Positions 52,354-63,118 of a stretch of 64,000 nt of DNA are shown piece after piece. Made by a program: the position numbers and the translations under genes. Below the pieces are notes generated by a model, which was given only the letters and a program-made list of their open reading frames with translations, made no database searches and had not been told where the DNA came from. How positions within the stretch are numbered: position 1 is the first letter of the stretch; each line of letters opens with the position of its first letter. Source of the stretch: Sthenelais limicola (taxonomy: Eukaryota > Annelida > Polychaeta > Phyllodocida > Sigalionidae); NCBI GenBank assembly GCA_942159475.1, contig OW804100.1:5472127-5536126 (forward strand). Direction: 5' to 3'.

Positions 52354-53384
52354 GCCATATGTAATGAAGTAAAGCACTTCACGGGGATTGGTGTCCCACC
52401 AGTGAGTAAGGATTGAGCACCGTTGTAGAGGGTGGGCATTAATTGTGATTTTAAAAGTATGATGTACGCCGTGGTTAGTGCTCTTTGTAGTAATGTTTTT
52501 ATTTCATCTTCACATACTGGTTTCATAAAAAGATACTAGCTCATGGAAAGATGTTGTAAAATTGCATATCAGGAATTGAGATACATTTTCAGTACATCTT
52601 AGGTTTGACTTGAAGCTCAAAACCAAATAAACCAATGCACCATGTTGGGCACTATGAGACAGTATAGTTAAGATGTAAAATGCAAATTTGCACTTTTATT
52701 TAAGTGCACCTTAGTTTTGACTTGTGATTCAGATGCAAATTAAGAACCCCATAGCAGATTTTGGTGAGAATTTTCTTGAAAATTATCTGAGACAATTCTT
52801 TCTTTTCATTTTGTGTGGTTTGCTCTTTAATCGTTTCTGTTTGAATTCCGCTATTACAATCTGCCAATTTAAATGAATTAACCCAATTAAAAAGCAGGGG
52901 ATATAAATATGAGAATATGAAGTATACAAATTATATTAACCAATATATAAAATGGTATAAATATGACAGCACCAAGTAGCTCTCAATGGCACAATGGTGC
53001 AGTTTGTGTCATCTCATAACATTTACAACAATAGAAGCGATAATGTACTTGTTCAAACCCTTGGTCATGTCTTTGATCTTCAATACGATGAAGTTCTTTG
53101 TCATTCATCCCTACTATACTGCATACGACTGATCACGTGATTCGCCGAACATCTTCCATTTGGGACAAGGCATTTTGGCTGCAAGGAGCAAAGTTTTGCA
53201 GCTCTTAAGAGACATTAACTAAAAGGAGGACATTTTTGCTGCAAGTAAGGCGGTTTCATTGTATAGAAGGGTAAGAGAAGATATGCCTATCATCTGTGAA
53301 TTAATTTTTGTATTCTGCAATTTTTGTATTCTGCAATGTAACCGGGAACCAAACCACATCAATGTTAAATTACTGTAATATATA

Positions 53385-53475
53385 TATAACAACTTTTATT
53401 CAGTATCAGCTTACATTTCATATTTCAATCTTGTACTGAACTGGAAGTAAAACTCTGCGAAGCAGATCTTCCATA
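53385..53475. repeat. AGATCTTCC repeat, copy 3
   Basis: AACTTTTATTCAGTATCAGC ... GCAGATCTTCC. Partner of the copy at 63215-63312, but there it lies after the first exon rather than before it, so the two are not at equivalent places. Confidence 0.5.
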
Positions 53476-53625
53476 ATATCCACATTAAATATTTTATCAT
53501 TAATTTATAACATATTGTTCAAATAGTTCTTTCATTTGATTACTTGATTTTCAAGTAAATCAAGTAATGATATGGGTGAATACAAATATGCCATTAGGCC
53601 TAACATTATTTTACATTTAACCACA

Positions 53626-53839
53626 AAGGTTGGTCTTGACTGGCTGCAGTAAGCTTTGTGGTAAACTCTGTGGTAAGCTCTGCAGTAAGCTTTGCGGTGG
53701 TGATGTGTTGGTGAGAAGTGGTGAGGACCTGCCTACATGGCCAGTGAACCATGTAGGTAGGACCTCGTCATTCCTCTCCACCTACAGAGCCAGTACAACA
53801 CCATCGCAAGGCTAACCGCAGCCAGTTGAGACCATCCTT
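53626..53839. mobile_element. MITE family 2 copy
   Basis: Ends AAGGTTGGTCTTGACTGG and, inverted, AAAGGATGGTCTCAACTGG; TA follows the right end. It is at the same place as the copy at 62785, so it inserted before the segmental duplication. Confidence 0.85.
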
Positions 53840-53907
53840 TAATTTTTTTTTACCTAGGGTCATCAAAGTCATCGCAACCGTGAAGGACTTTTTTTAACGG
53901 ATTGGCA

Positions 53908-55622
53908 ATGCCTAAAAACCAGCCTCCTCCTCCACCTTCGGTTCGTGTTAATATAGAGCTTGCGTAAGTAGTTATTCAGTCTAATTTCCTAGCAAGTTCT
54001 CAAAAGGCAAAACAACATATAAGCTAATGTGTATGTATCTGAAATTACATTGATGCAACAACTTTAAAATGTTTGCCAAATTGTAGGACCAATTATATAG
54101 TTGAAACCCAATGTATTTTCCATTTCCCCATGATCTGCCTTCCCTATGAAGATGGTGGCTACGTCAGATGCAGTTTCCATAATATTTCTGATGTTGACGT
54201 GAAATTTGGGATTATTTCTTACAGACCAGAAGTCTTCTATGGGGGTTATTTATGGCGTCTGCAGGCTGCCTTACTGGAGAAAATACCCGATGCTACATGT
54301 GACTATTCGATCGGAGCCGCGGGTAAATAACAACAATTCCAGTCTCTTTCATATGGTCATATACATTACTATGGTATATACATAGAATAACCAGCAACTC
54401 ACCTTATATATGTTTAACTGAATTAACACTCCACACTCCATGCTAGATCTAAGTGGAAAATGCATCTTTAAAATAACCCCTCCTTCAATGTACTAATGTG
54501 TTTTCTGGAATGAAGGTTGTATCTTAACAATGTATGCATGTAAATTACCTTTCATGCACTTTACTCCACGTTGATGTATGTACCACATGTGCTTTGTATG
54601 GAGTAGTGTGGTAATTTATAAGACTGAGACAAGCGAAAAACACCGTAAGAGGACCTGCGAAAACCAGTATTTATAAAATCTTTAAAAAAATAAATAAATA
54701 AACTCATTACTGAGAATAGATAAAATGACAGTAATATATACATGCATGGCCACATTTAGGGTAAAGTGGATGAGATCCATCGTAATATAATTTAGATAAA
54801 GTCTATATTAGTTTGTTGAGGTCATTACTTTAATTATTTTCCTACTGGTGATTATACAACTCTAACTTCTGTTAACGAGTGTTCTGATTTAAAGGAGCCT
54901 ACGAGGTGACTGTTAATGATCGATTGGTGTTCAGTAAATTAGAACGTGGAAACTTTCCCATACAACAGGAGGTGAGTGTCATGTTATTGATATAAAATAT
55001 ATGTGTGTTTTTAAAAAAAGTATTTTCAGAATTCAGATATACAATGAGCGTTTTTTTAAAGGTTATCTGTCAATATCTATTGATAGTACAGTGGCTGTAT
55101 TTTTATTTTATTTTTTAAATAATGTTATTGAGACTAATTTCGGATATACAGGATATTATAGCTACATGTTTGTGCTAATATGTTAAATTACACATTCAAC
55201 AGGGATGACACAATTGATATTTCCCATTGTTGATAGGGGGGAGGGGATGAGTATAGCAATACAATCATAGATGATATTTTATATAGTTATACATAACAAT
55301 ATATTGATTTCTTTATGTGAAACGTGAGAGAGTGAGTGCTTTGTTGTCACCGTGAAGTATCAAAATATTAAATTGGAAATTGTATACTTTACCCCAACGA
55401 ATCACTACTACCACTTGTTGTAAAACTGTGGTGCAAGAAGATGAATACAGATTATTTATAAAGGTTGTATTAAATATAGTTGAGAAGGTTCAGGTGAGGA
55501 AAATTTAACTTCTTTCCACTTGTTTTGTGTAGGTCGTGGATTATTGTCAGATGGTGGTACGAGAGGGAGTTGAGCCCGAAGTCATTCCACAATTCAAAAT
55601 TCGTCTCTGCAACATACTCTAA
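53908..55622 (+). CDS. MIEN1/selenoprotein W-like protein, copy 3 (no Cys or Sec at the active site)
   Basis: Four exons: 53908-53963, 54225-54322, 54895-54971 and 55533-55622. Donors are GTAAGT, GTAAAT and GTGAGT; acceptors follow TTTCTTACAG, TTTAAAG and TTGTGTAG. The protein is about 106 residues: Pro-rich start MPKNQPPPPP, strand VRVNIEL, APEVFYGG where the family has CxxC/CxxU, helix LWRLQAALLEKI, AYEVTVNDRLVFSKLERGNF, and the CaaX box CNIL. Exons 2 and 3 are 98 and 77 nt as in copies 1 and 2. Ala and Val replace both redox positions, so a thiol or selenol reaction is not expected; a membrane-anchored binding role is possible. Its upstream region and first exon are duplicated at 61.9-63.2 kb. 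Confidence 0.8.
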
Positions 55623-56984
55623 TGAATCATTACCTCCACGGTTCAAACAGGAAAAGTTTTTTCAAGTGACAAAGGTCCAACTTAACACAATTTGAGATAA
55701 GACTTACCACCTACCAAACAACAGTAAAATAACAACCTACTATATGTAATGGGTTTCAGGAAAATGAAATGCATAAAACATACATACATACATGGATATT
55801 TATTAGATTACCTATTATTTACCATATTTGGAATTGGCTTGATCTTATCTTTTCAAATATGATGTATCTCAAAATCCATTTTTTTGCGACTTGTGACTGT
55901 TTCACTGGAACACATTACATATATAGTATTATTTACAATTCTCGTAATCCTGGTTAAGGATTGTGGTATGCGAATTTAACAGCAGTGATGATTGTCAATG
56001 CCACCATTAGCCAGAAGCAGCTAAGGAAGCTTCCGGTTTTAGTACTAAAACTAAATATTTCTTACGAAATAGATTCCTGTCTGGCTAATTTTGTATTTTT
56101 CTTGTATTTCTCCTATTAATGTTTCGGGAGCATGAAACGTACCAACTTGTTGGAATTGTCTTCTGAAATAAAATATGTTTAAAAAAAAAAAAAAAAATTC
56201 TAAACCAATCTGGATAATCTAAATAACTGCATGATGCTGACATCATTGTGAATTGTTAGATGTATGACATTAATTTTTCGTGGGACTATTTATTCTTCTG
56301 TGAGTTTAAACCTAGTGCGGCACCCGCTCTTTAACACTTTGCCATACTGGGAAGTACTGCAGAATGTTCAAGCATTGCCGAGAGTAGTTTCAGATTAAAT
56401 AGATAGGCGGCGGCAAGATTGAATATCGCTAATTGGGACTATGAGAATTTAATACTTATCTACTATCAAGTGACATGCCAGGCATTCATCGTTACATTCC
56501 TTTTATCATGAGGTCCCCAGGCTATTTTGATTATCCAACATTGAAAACTAAAAACATTTACATGAATATCTAGCGCGTGTTTTGAAATAGATTAAATAAT
56601 TATTGGCCTTTAATTAAATATAAAAGAAATCTATATCTTTGTTGTGTCTATATGCTGGAGTATAATGGAAGGAAATCATCCTGGAACTACAACTTAAATA
56701 AAACAACTGTTCAAAAAAACAGGTTGAAGTCAAGTTATTATTTTGCCTAGAAATTTACCATTTGACACGCTCTCATGTGTTGTGTACATATTTTGGAGGA
56801 AATACATTGAGGACAATTAAATATATTGAAGAAATTACACACATTTATTGGAGAAAATCCTATATATTGGAGAAAATGTACAGGAAAATATCTGATTCAT
56901 AAACTCATTGATATAAGCTTAGATGCACCACCTTGTTGGTATTATTCTACACAGGAGTGGATGAACATCACAAAGAACTTCTAT
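55623..56984. other. 3' flank of copy 3 with a genomic poly(A) tract
   Basis: AATAAA at 56167-56172 is followed after about 8 nt by A17 (56181-56197). Encoded tails of this kind mark a retroposed 3' end. A diverged repeat (TTTCAAATATGATGTATCTC) lies near 55853. No other gene seen. Confidence 0.5.
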
Positions 56985-58294
56985 GGGTCAGATTTTCAGA
57001 AAATGTACAATTCGCCTTCACCAATCCTCTCAAATAACCTACATTTAAGACAAACATGAGCTTCAAATGCAGTTTAAAGGCAAACGCTACTATTCTCTGC
57101 CATGCCCCCCTTTTCCATACCATTATATACAGACATACTATTCCTTTAGCATTGCAGTCTATGGAGAAACAGCGCGTTTTTTTCACGTTTTATAGTATCA
57201 AACAAACCATTAATGGCTACTCCTACTGTTCCAATATTTTCTACACATAGTGCAGGTTATATACTACATATAAAAAGGAAAAAAAAATATATATCATCGC
57301 ACTGAAAAAATAATTGTAGCTGTCTGAAATAGATAATTTGGGAAACAGAGGTAGCTTTAGTATGCAAGTCTATTGGGAAATGATGCATTTTTCTTTCAGG
57401 GTTTTGGAAATAAAACAAAAACGGAAACTCCTAATGTCCCAAAATGTTCTACACATATAATGAAGGTAATATTCTACATATATAAAGGGAAGAAAATGTA
57501 TGTCATCGCATAAAAAAAATAATTGTAGCTGTCTGAAATAGACATGTTTAGGACATATAGAACACTTTGAAAGCAGCAGATTTTTGGGTTGTCAGCCATG
57601 TTTCAAAGCCCATAATTCAGAAACAAGCATGGTGACCCATTATTTTTTTTCAGTTCTATCAACACACATACTTCAAGAATCATATACCAAAGTATCAGTA
57701 AAATGACATTTATTTTCAATGGGGAGAAAAATAAAATTGTTTGTATAAAAATAGTGAAAAATTGTGAGTTTTTTCGAGTTTTTAATTTAAAATTTGCATC
57801 AGGTATTTGTTGATTTCAGAATAAAAATAACAATGCACTCGATAAAAAAGAGGCATAGAATTACTGGCCAACTAATACTCTCTCCGAAACTGTTAACCTT
57901 ATTTAATTGAGTGAATATAAATAGCAAATATGAACTATGAAGTCGAGGTACTGCAAAATGATCCCCCATTTTTGGTCCTCATCGGTTCTTTTGAGATACC
58001 AAATTTGAAGCACTGTGATTCAAAAATGAGCACGGCGACCCATTGATTTTGTTCCATTTTTATGACCAGAAACACTTCAAGAATCAAATACCAAAGTTTC
58101 AGAAAAATGACATTTATTTTCATTTTCCACTAGATGGTAGCATTTGCCTTTAACATAACAGAACTGATACTTTAAATCAATGCAATACCAAATATACTGA
58201 GATATAACCGGTATTCTTCATTTTTCAACCTAAGTTAGGAGAATTTCTTACATGTGTAGAGCTGCCAATTGTACATTTTCTGAAAATCTGACCC
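56985..58294 (+). mobile_element. MITE family 1 split by a TIR element
   Basis: GGGTCAGATTTTCAG...AAATCTGACCC with flanks CTAT/ATAT. The interior breaks after AATGCAGTT and resumes at 58151 with TAACATAACAG, matching the uninterrupted copy at 8606-8839. Confidence 0.9.
57077..58150. mobile_element. 1,074-bp TIR element, TSD TA
   Basis: Ends AAGGCAAACGCTACTATTCT and, inverted, AAGGCAAATGCTACCATCTA, between TA (57075-57076) and TA (58151-58152). The interior has a diverged tandem duplication of about 215 bp (AATAATTGTAGCTGTCTGAA at about 57310 and 57520) and no transposase. TA targets suggest mobilisation by a Tc1/mariner-like enzyme. Confidence 0.85.
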
Positions 58295-58984
58295 ATATAT
58301 GTGATGAGGTAAAGCGCTTCACATGGATCGGTGTCCCACCAGTGAATATGGATTGAGCACTTTTGTAGAGGGTAGGCATTAATTATGATTAAAAAGGTAA
58401 GATGTCCACCGTGCTTGGTGCTCTTTGTAGTAATGTCTTCAATTTCATTTACACATACTGGCATAAATTGGTTTCATAAAGAAAAACATTTGGATTTCCT
58501 TATGCTGTTTTGTATCATGTATCAATATGTAGTGAACCGCAGATTCGTGGGCACGAGTTTACAAAATTCTGGAAAGAATCACGAATACGAGGAGATTCGT
58601 TTGAACCTGGTTTTATTTCCCAAAGGTATACAGTTACAAAGGTATTGTCACTGAACAAGGGTGCTTAATTTGAACAACAGAAGTATCTCAGTCCGCGGCG
58701 CAGCTCGAGTCCGTAGTGTTAAGCGAAGCCTGGATCCCCTTGCGGAGGTAGTAGTATCCTCCGCCCACCGCCTGTCGGAGGGTGTCTGCAGTGTCGTCTG
58801 CGCGGTGCTGAATGTCGCCCTCTAACGGAAGTGGCCGGAACTGATGGTCGTCTCTGGCTCCGGTAGAAGGGCCCGCTTTCGTAGCCTGGTTGGTGTTTGG
58901 CGATGGTCGACAGCCTCGATGTATTCTGGGTGGTGGACCCACTACCAATACAATAAGATGAAATTAATACAAATATCAAAATTA

Positions 58985-59273
58985 AAAAATTTTTTTTATC
59001 AACTTAAAACCTAAGTAATTAAACAACACTCCTTTATTTAATTCTCAATTTCACATCAATTCTCCTCCTCCAATCCCCATCAATTTTACTCTTACACATT
59101 CTCAACACATTTTCAACACATTTTGTGTCGTAGTATAACACATTATTGTATATAAGTAGCAACCTTCTTCATTATGATCACTGTCCCTGACGAAGCCCCC
59201 CCTAAAGGGCGAAATATTGGACAATAAAATGACAAATCGAAGATGACGACTTGAGTGATTTTTCTACATTTCG
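58985..59273 (+). repeat. Left terminal direct repeat
   Basis: AAAAATTTTTTTTATCAAC ... TCTACATTTCG. Nearly identical to 61512-61800 at offset 2,527, with one T-run length difference seen. Confidence 0.9.
59182..59223 (+). ncRNA. Hammerhead ribozyme motif (left repeat)
   Basis: Stem I TGTCC/GGACA closes the core CTGACGA (59187-59193), stem II GCCC/GGGC, then GAAA and TATT before the predicted cleavage site. An extra A separates CTGACGA from stem II, as is usual in this family. Stem III is only the self-complementary ATAT, so activity would favour a dimer. Confidence 0.7.
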
Positions 59274-60174
59274 AATACTTTTCACTCAACCACTCTGTAT
59301 CCTATCTGGGATTGCCGCCATCTAAGACCCACTGACCCACGGGTGTGTTAATGTGTCACCCCTTTCGCAAACAAGATTATATCTTTTCCGACGCATTGTA
59401 TCCTAAAATGGGATCCGCACCAAGTCCGAGGGAACCCCTCTCCCCGGCCAAGTCAACCAGCCAAAAGAAACAAGCAAGTAGAAGAAAAGGAACAGAATGC
59501 TCACGTACAATCACCCTGCTACAACCCCCAACCAAACAACCCAAATGTTCACCACCAGCATTATTACTACGACACATAACCTCTGACACAAACCTAGGTC
59601 ACCCCTGCCGATGTCTTCCCTCATTGTAGGCTAGCTCACAGGGAACCAAATCGACTGATCCCCCCTAGGGATAACAAACAGAAATAAAATAATCACCCAC
59701 CCAGTGCCATCTACCCCCCGGAACACCTATCCACCACAACATCAGCAACTTATATCCAGTATACCCGGGATGAAACATAAGCAGTTACCCAAGAAAATCC
59801 CCTAAGTTAAAAACCGCCTACCATCGACCGGCGAATCCTCCCGACACCTTGGTGCCCACACCTTGATGCTCTCGGCCTCTCCACACTCCAACAACTATCC
59901 CATCACTCGCCCCGCTATGCCACTTCGTACCAATTCGTCATCTTGTAAGGTATATAAACCTTATACACCCCACAAATCCACAGATTCTCCTAGGATTATC
60001 ACCCGGTAACATCGTGTTGACAACCAGTCGCCATTTGCAAAACATCACCAGGGAAACCCCGTTCCATAACCAGGTCATGATGACGTCAGCCGGTCACGTG
60101 ACCAGGCGTCCTAATGTTTACAAACACGGAATCTCTTCACTCCTTCGACAGTCCACAACGTATACGAACCTGAG

Positions 60175-60564
60175 ATGGCATCCAAGATGGTTTATCGGTG
60201 TCCACAATGCTCCGAAAGGACTAGGAACGATGACCTCAGTATATTAAACCACATGCGGTCTCGCCACCCGGATGGCGCAGGTAGGTTTGCCTGCTATTCC
60301 TGTTTAAAAGACTTTTCACGGCGATGGTGCCTCCTCCGCCATCACCGTCTACACCACCCCGATGACCCAACCCCCACCCTTGATATTTCTCCTCCGATCT
60401 TTATACACAAAAGCCGCTTACATAGAAGCCCATATGGATCGAAAACTAAACACTCAACCCCCACACCTACTCAATGCAGTCATATTCAACAAGTAACCCC
60501 CACTGAACCCACAGGCTCATCACCCATTCTAACCCACCTTTCTGACACTTGCAGGGAAGGATGA
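60175..60564 (+). CDS. Two C2H2 zinc-finger ORF in the terminal-repeat element (129 aa)
   Basis: Starts at ATG 60175 (MASKMVYRCPQC). Finger 1 uses Cys9, Cys12, His26 and His31; finger 2 uses Cys40, Cys43, His56 and His60 or His61. The rest is Pro/Thr/His-rich. Such fingers may bind the element's nucleic acid. The next ORF is in the +1 frame and open upstream across this stop (from at least 60551), so the two may be one protein broken by a frameshift or joined by splicing at ACTTGCAG (60554). No close family recognised. Confidence 0.6.
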   Translation: MASKMVYRCPQCSERTRNDDLSILNHMRSRHPDGAGRFACYSCLKDFSRRWCLLRHHRLHHPDDPTPTLDISPPIFIHKSRLHRSPYGSKTKHSTPTPTQCSHIQQVTPTEPTGSSPILTHLSDTCREG

Positions 60565-60628
60565 GCAGACAGCCATAACGTCGACGTCCCCTCCCACACC
60601 CTCGAAACAACCCCAACCTCTAGTAATC

Positions 60629-61375
60629 ATGCCACTCATGGAAGTCCAGGTGAATACACCTGTGAAGATGACGACTTTGATATCACAGAATTCCTCGTCT
60701 TCCACCCACAAGGAGGGAAGGAAGAGGAGCCTCAGTCGACCCCCTACCAACCGCCACAGACACATATCCAGGCACCAAAGCAGCCCCCCCCTCCCGAAAA
60801 GGAGCAGACATCACCATTCCCCCACTCGCTCCAAACATCGTAGCCGTTCCACCTACAAGGAAAACAGGACCTCCCGCCCACAATCATTAAAACCAACCCC
60901 TCGTTCCCATCCAAAGACCCCTTCTGAGCCCACAAACCAAGACCCCAAACCCAAGAACCAAGATGCCACTTACAAACCAACCCCTGCCAAACGCTCAATG
61001 TTGGAGAAACTCGAAGACTCCTTCAAGCACACCGACGAACCAGACTTTGTGGAGAGAACTATCACCTCCCCCAGAAAGGAAGGCACACACCCTGTGTCTT
61101 CACCCACCAAACCCCCCACAACCAACTCAGAAGACGAAAAGGTACCGAATTTGCGTATCACGGTTGAAAATGAGAATGCCAAACACTCTTCAAACACCGT
61201 CACTGTACCTACACTCAACAACGCACAGGCACGTGAAGAGGAACTAAGGATCGATCGCCGGGTACTCAACCAATTATTCTTTCACTTGTATCAAATCACC
61301 AGAATCTTAGATCGCAGAGCAGCCAGGGTCCTTGGAAAATTCCTGAATGACTCTGGCTACCTGGAGCTTGACTAA
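60629..61375 (+). CDS. Basic Ser/Arg/Pro-rich ORF in the terminal-repeat element (248 aa)
   Basis: The first roughly 110 residues are rich in Arg, Ser, His, Lys and Pro (RHHHSPTRSKHRSRST) and probably disordered and nucleic-acid binding. The last 40 residues are helical and well conserved in style (NQLFFHLYQITRILDRRAAR), a possible oligomerisation unit. The layout recalls a Gag-like ORF1, but I see no homology. Frame open upstream of the ATG into the zinc-finger ORF. Confidence 0.55.
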   Translation: MPLMEVQVNTPVKMTTLISQNSSSSTHKEGRKRSLSRPPTNRHRHISRHQSSPPLPKRSRHHHSPTRSKHRSRSTYKENRTSRPQSLKPTPRSHPKTPSEPTNQDPKPKNQDATYKPTPAKRSMLEKLEDSFKHTDEPDFVERTITSPRKEGTHPVSSPTKPPTTNSEDEKVPNLRITVENENAKHSSNTVTVPTLNNAQAREEELRIDRRVLNQLFFHLYQITRILDRRAARVLGKFLNDSGYLELD

Positions 61376-61511
61376 CTTGCCCCCCCATTAAAGTAAGCTT
61401 AAAAGCACATGTCAAACTTAAAATTATAGATTCGACCTATCAACTAGATAATACCTTAAACCAAATGGGCTTAAAATTATAGTCCCGTTCTCATACTATA
61501 TTATATATATT

Positions 61512-61800
61512 AAAAAATTTTTTTATCAACTTAAAACCTAAGTAATTAAACAACACTCCTTTATTTAATTCTCAATTTCACATCAATTCTCCTCCTCCAA
61601 TCCCCATCAATTTTACTCTTACACATTCTCAACACATTTTCAACACATTTTGTGTCGTAGTATAACACATTATTGTATATAAGTAGCAACCTTCTTCATT
61701 ATGATCACTGTCCCTGACGAAGCCCCCCCTAAAGGGCGAAATATTGGACAATAAAATGACAAATCGAAGATGACGACTTGAGTGATTTTTCTACATTTCG
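61512..61800 (+). repeat. Right terminal direct repeat
   Basis: Partner of 58985-59273, ending TCTACATTTCG before the target duplication. Confidence 0.9.
61709..61750 (+). ncRNA. Hammerhead ribozyme motif (right repeat)
   Basis: Same boxes as the left repeat: TGTCC, CTGACGA, GCCC/GGGC, GAAA, GGACA, all unmutated. Two motifs in cis would release a circularisable unit of about 2.5 kb. Confidence 0.7.
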
Positions 61801-62784
61801 AATATCAAAATTAGTTACAGCTTGGTGAAAAGCACTGAAATGTGTCAATAATATCGAATTGCTTGTAGGTATGACCCAAGATTTTGTTTCATAAAAAGAT
61901 ACTACCTGAATTCAGATGCATTTTCAGTACATCTTAGTTTTGACTTGAAGTTCAAAACCAAATAACGCAATGCGTCATGTTAGGCACTTTGAGACATTTA
62001 AGACGTAAAATACAAATTTGGACCTATATTTTAGTCACCTTAGTTTTGATTTGTGATTCAAATGCAAATTAAGAACCCCATAGCGAATTTTGGGTCAGAA
62101 TTTTCTGGAAAATTATCTGAGAAAATTCTATCTTTTCATTTTCTGCGGTTTGCACTTTAATTGATTCTGTTTGTATTTCGCTATTCTCTCTTATCACAAT
62201 CTGCCAATTTAAATGAATTAACCCAATTGGAAAGCAGGGAATATAAATATGAGAATATGAAGTATACAAATTATATAAACCAATATATAAAATGGTATAA
62301 ATATGACAGCATATCAGAAGTTGTCACCCTCAATGACACAATGGTGCAGTTCGTGACATCTCATAACATCTACAACAATAGAAGCGATAATGTACCTTCT
62401 TGTTCAAAGCCTTGGTAATGTCTTTGATCTTCAATATGATGGAGTTCTTTGTCATTCATCCCTACTATACTGCATGAGGTATATCACATCATTCGCTGAA
62501 TGCCTTCCATTTGTGAAAAGGCATTTTGGCTGTATGGAGCGAAGTTTGGCAGCTCTTGAGAGACATTAACTAAAAGGAGGACAGTTTTGCTGCAAGTAAG
62601 GCGGTTTTGTTGTAAAGAAGGGTAAGAGAATATATGCCTTTCATCTGGGAATTAATTTTTGTATTCTGCAAGACATTTTAAAAATGTAACCGAGAACCAA
62701 ACCACATGAATGTTAAATTACTGTAATGATATGGGTGAATACAAATTTGCCATTAGGCCTAACATTTTCTTATATTTAACCATA

Positions 62785-62978
62785 AAGGATGGTCTTCACT
62801 GGCTGCGGTAAGCTCCATGGTAAGCCTTGCAGTGGTGCTGTGTTGGTGAGATGTGGTGAGGTCCTGCCTACATGGCCAGTGAACCATGTAGGCAGGACCA
62901 TCATTCACCAACAGAACCAGTACAACACCATCGCAAGGCTTACCTCAGAGCTTACCACAGTCACTGGAGACCATCCTT
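62785..62978. mobile_element. MITE family 2 copy, TSD TA
   Basis: AAGGATGGTCTTCACTGG and, inverted, AAGGATGGTCTCCAGTGA between TA and TA. Equivalent in place to 53626-53839. Confidence 0.85.
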
Positions 62979-63065
62979 TAATTTTATTTTACCTAGGGTC
63001 ATCAAAGTCATCGCAACCACTGTCTGAACTCATAATTGTGAAGGACGTTTTTTCACGGATTGGCA

Positions 63066-63118
63066 ATGCCTAAAAACCAGCCTCCTCCGCCTTCGGTTTG
63101 TGTTAATGTAGAGCTCGC
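63066..63118 (+). CDS. First exon of a fourth MIEN1-like gene (duplicate of copy 3 exon 1)
   Basis: ATG at 63066, MPKNQPPPPSVCVNVEL, and donor GTAAGT in phase 2 as in copy 3. It lacks one Pro codon and has Cys for Arg and Val for Ile. No second exon follows before the LINE remnant and window end, so it may continue outside or be a dead fragment. Confidence 0.55.

Larger units (their letters stand above)
52354..53990 (+). repeat. Segmental duplicate, copy upstream of gene copy 3
   Basis: Collinear with 58297-58480 plus 61886-63160 (for example GATTGAGCACCGTTGTAGAG, TTTTGACTTGTGATTCAGAT, ATAAATATGAGAATATGAAG). It covers the region upstream of copy 3 and its first exon. It has the empty site GTTTCATAAA at 52520-52529. 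Confidence 0.9.
58985..61800 (+). mobile_element. Penelope-type terminal-repeat element with hammerheads and no RT
   Basis: A 2,816-bp insertion between 13-bp duplications AATATCAAAATTA (58972-58984 and 61801-61813). It has 289-bp direct terminal repeats, each with a hammerhead-type motif and an AATAAA. Long variable TSDs with hammerhead-bearing pseudo-LTRs are traits of Penelope-like elements. The interior encodes a zinc-finger ORF and a basic Ser/Arg/Pro-rich ORF but no RT or GIY-YIG domain, so it is probably mobilised in trans. Confidence 0.75.
58481..61885 (+). mobile_element. Insertion with 10-bp TSD GTTTCATAAA, itself invaded
   Basis: Flanked by GTTTCATAAA at 58471-58480 and 61886-61895; the sister locus has one copy. 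Minus the nested element it is about 576 bp and is related to the repeat split by element A (17930-18152 plus 29156-29400). No confident ORF or tail, so the class is unknown. Confidence 0.8.

Noticed and set aside
58688..58979. Overlapping minus-strand frames of about 86 codons
   Set aside because: They lie in a repeat whose other copy (18-29 kb) does not preserve them.
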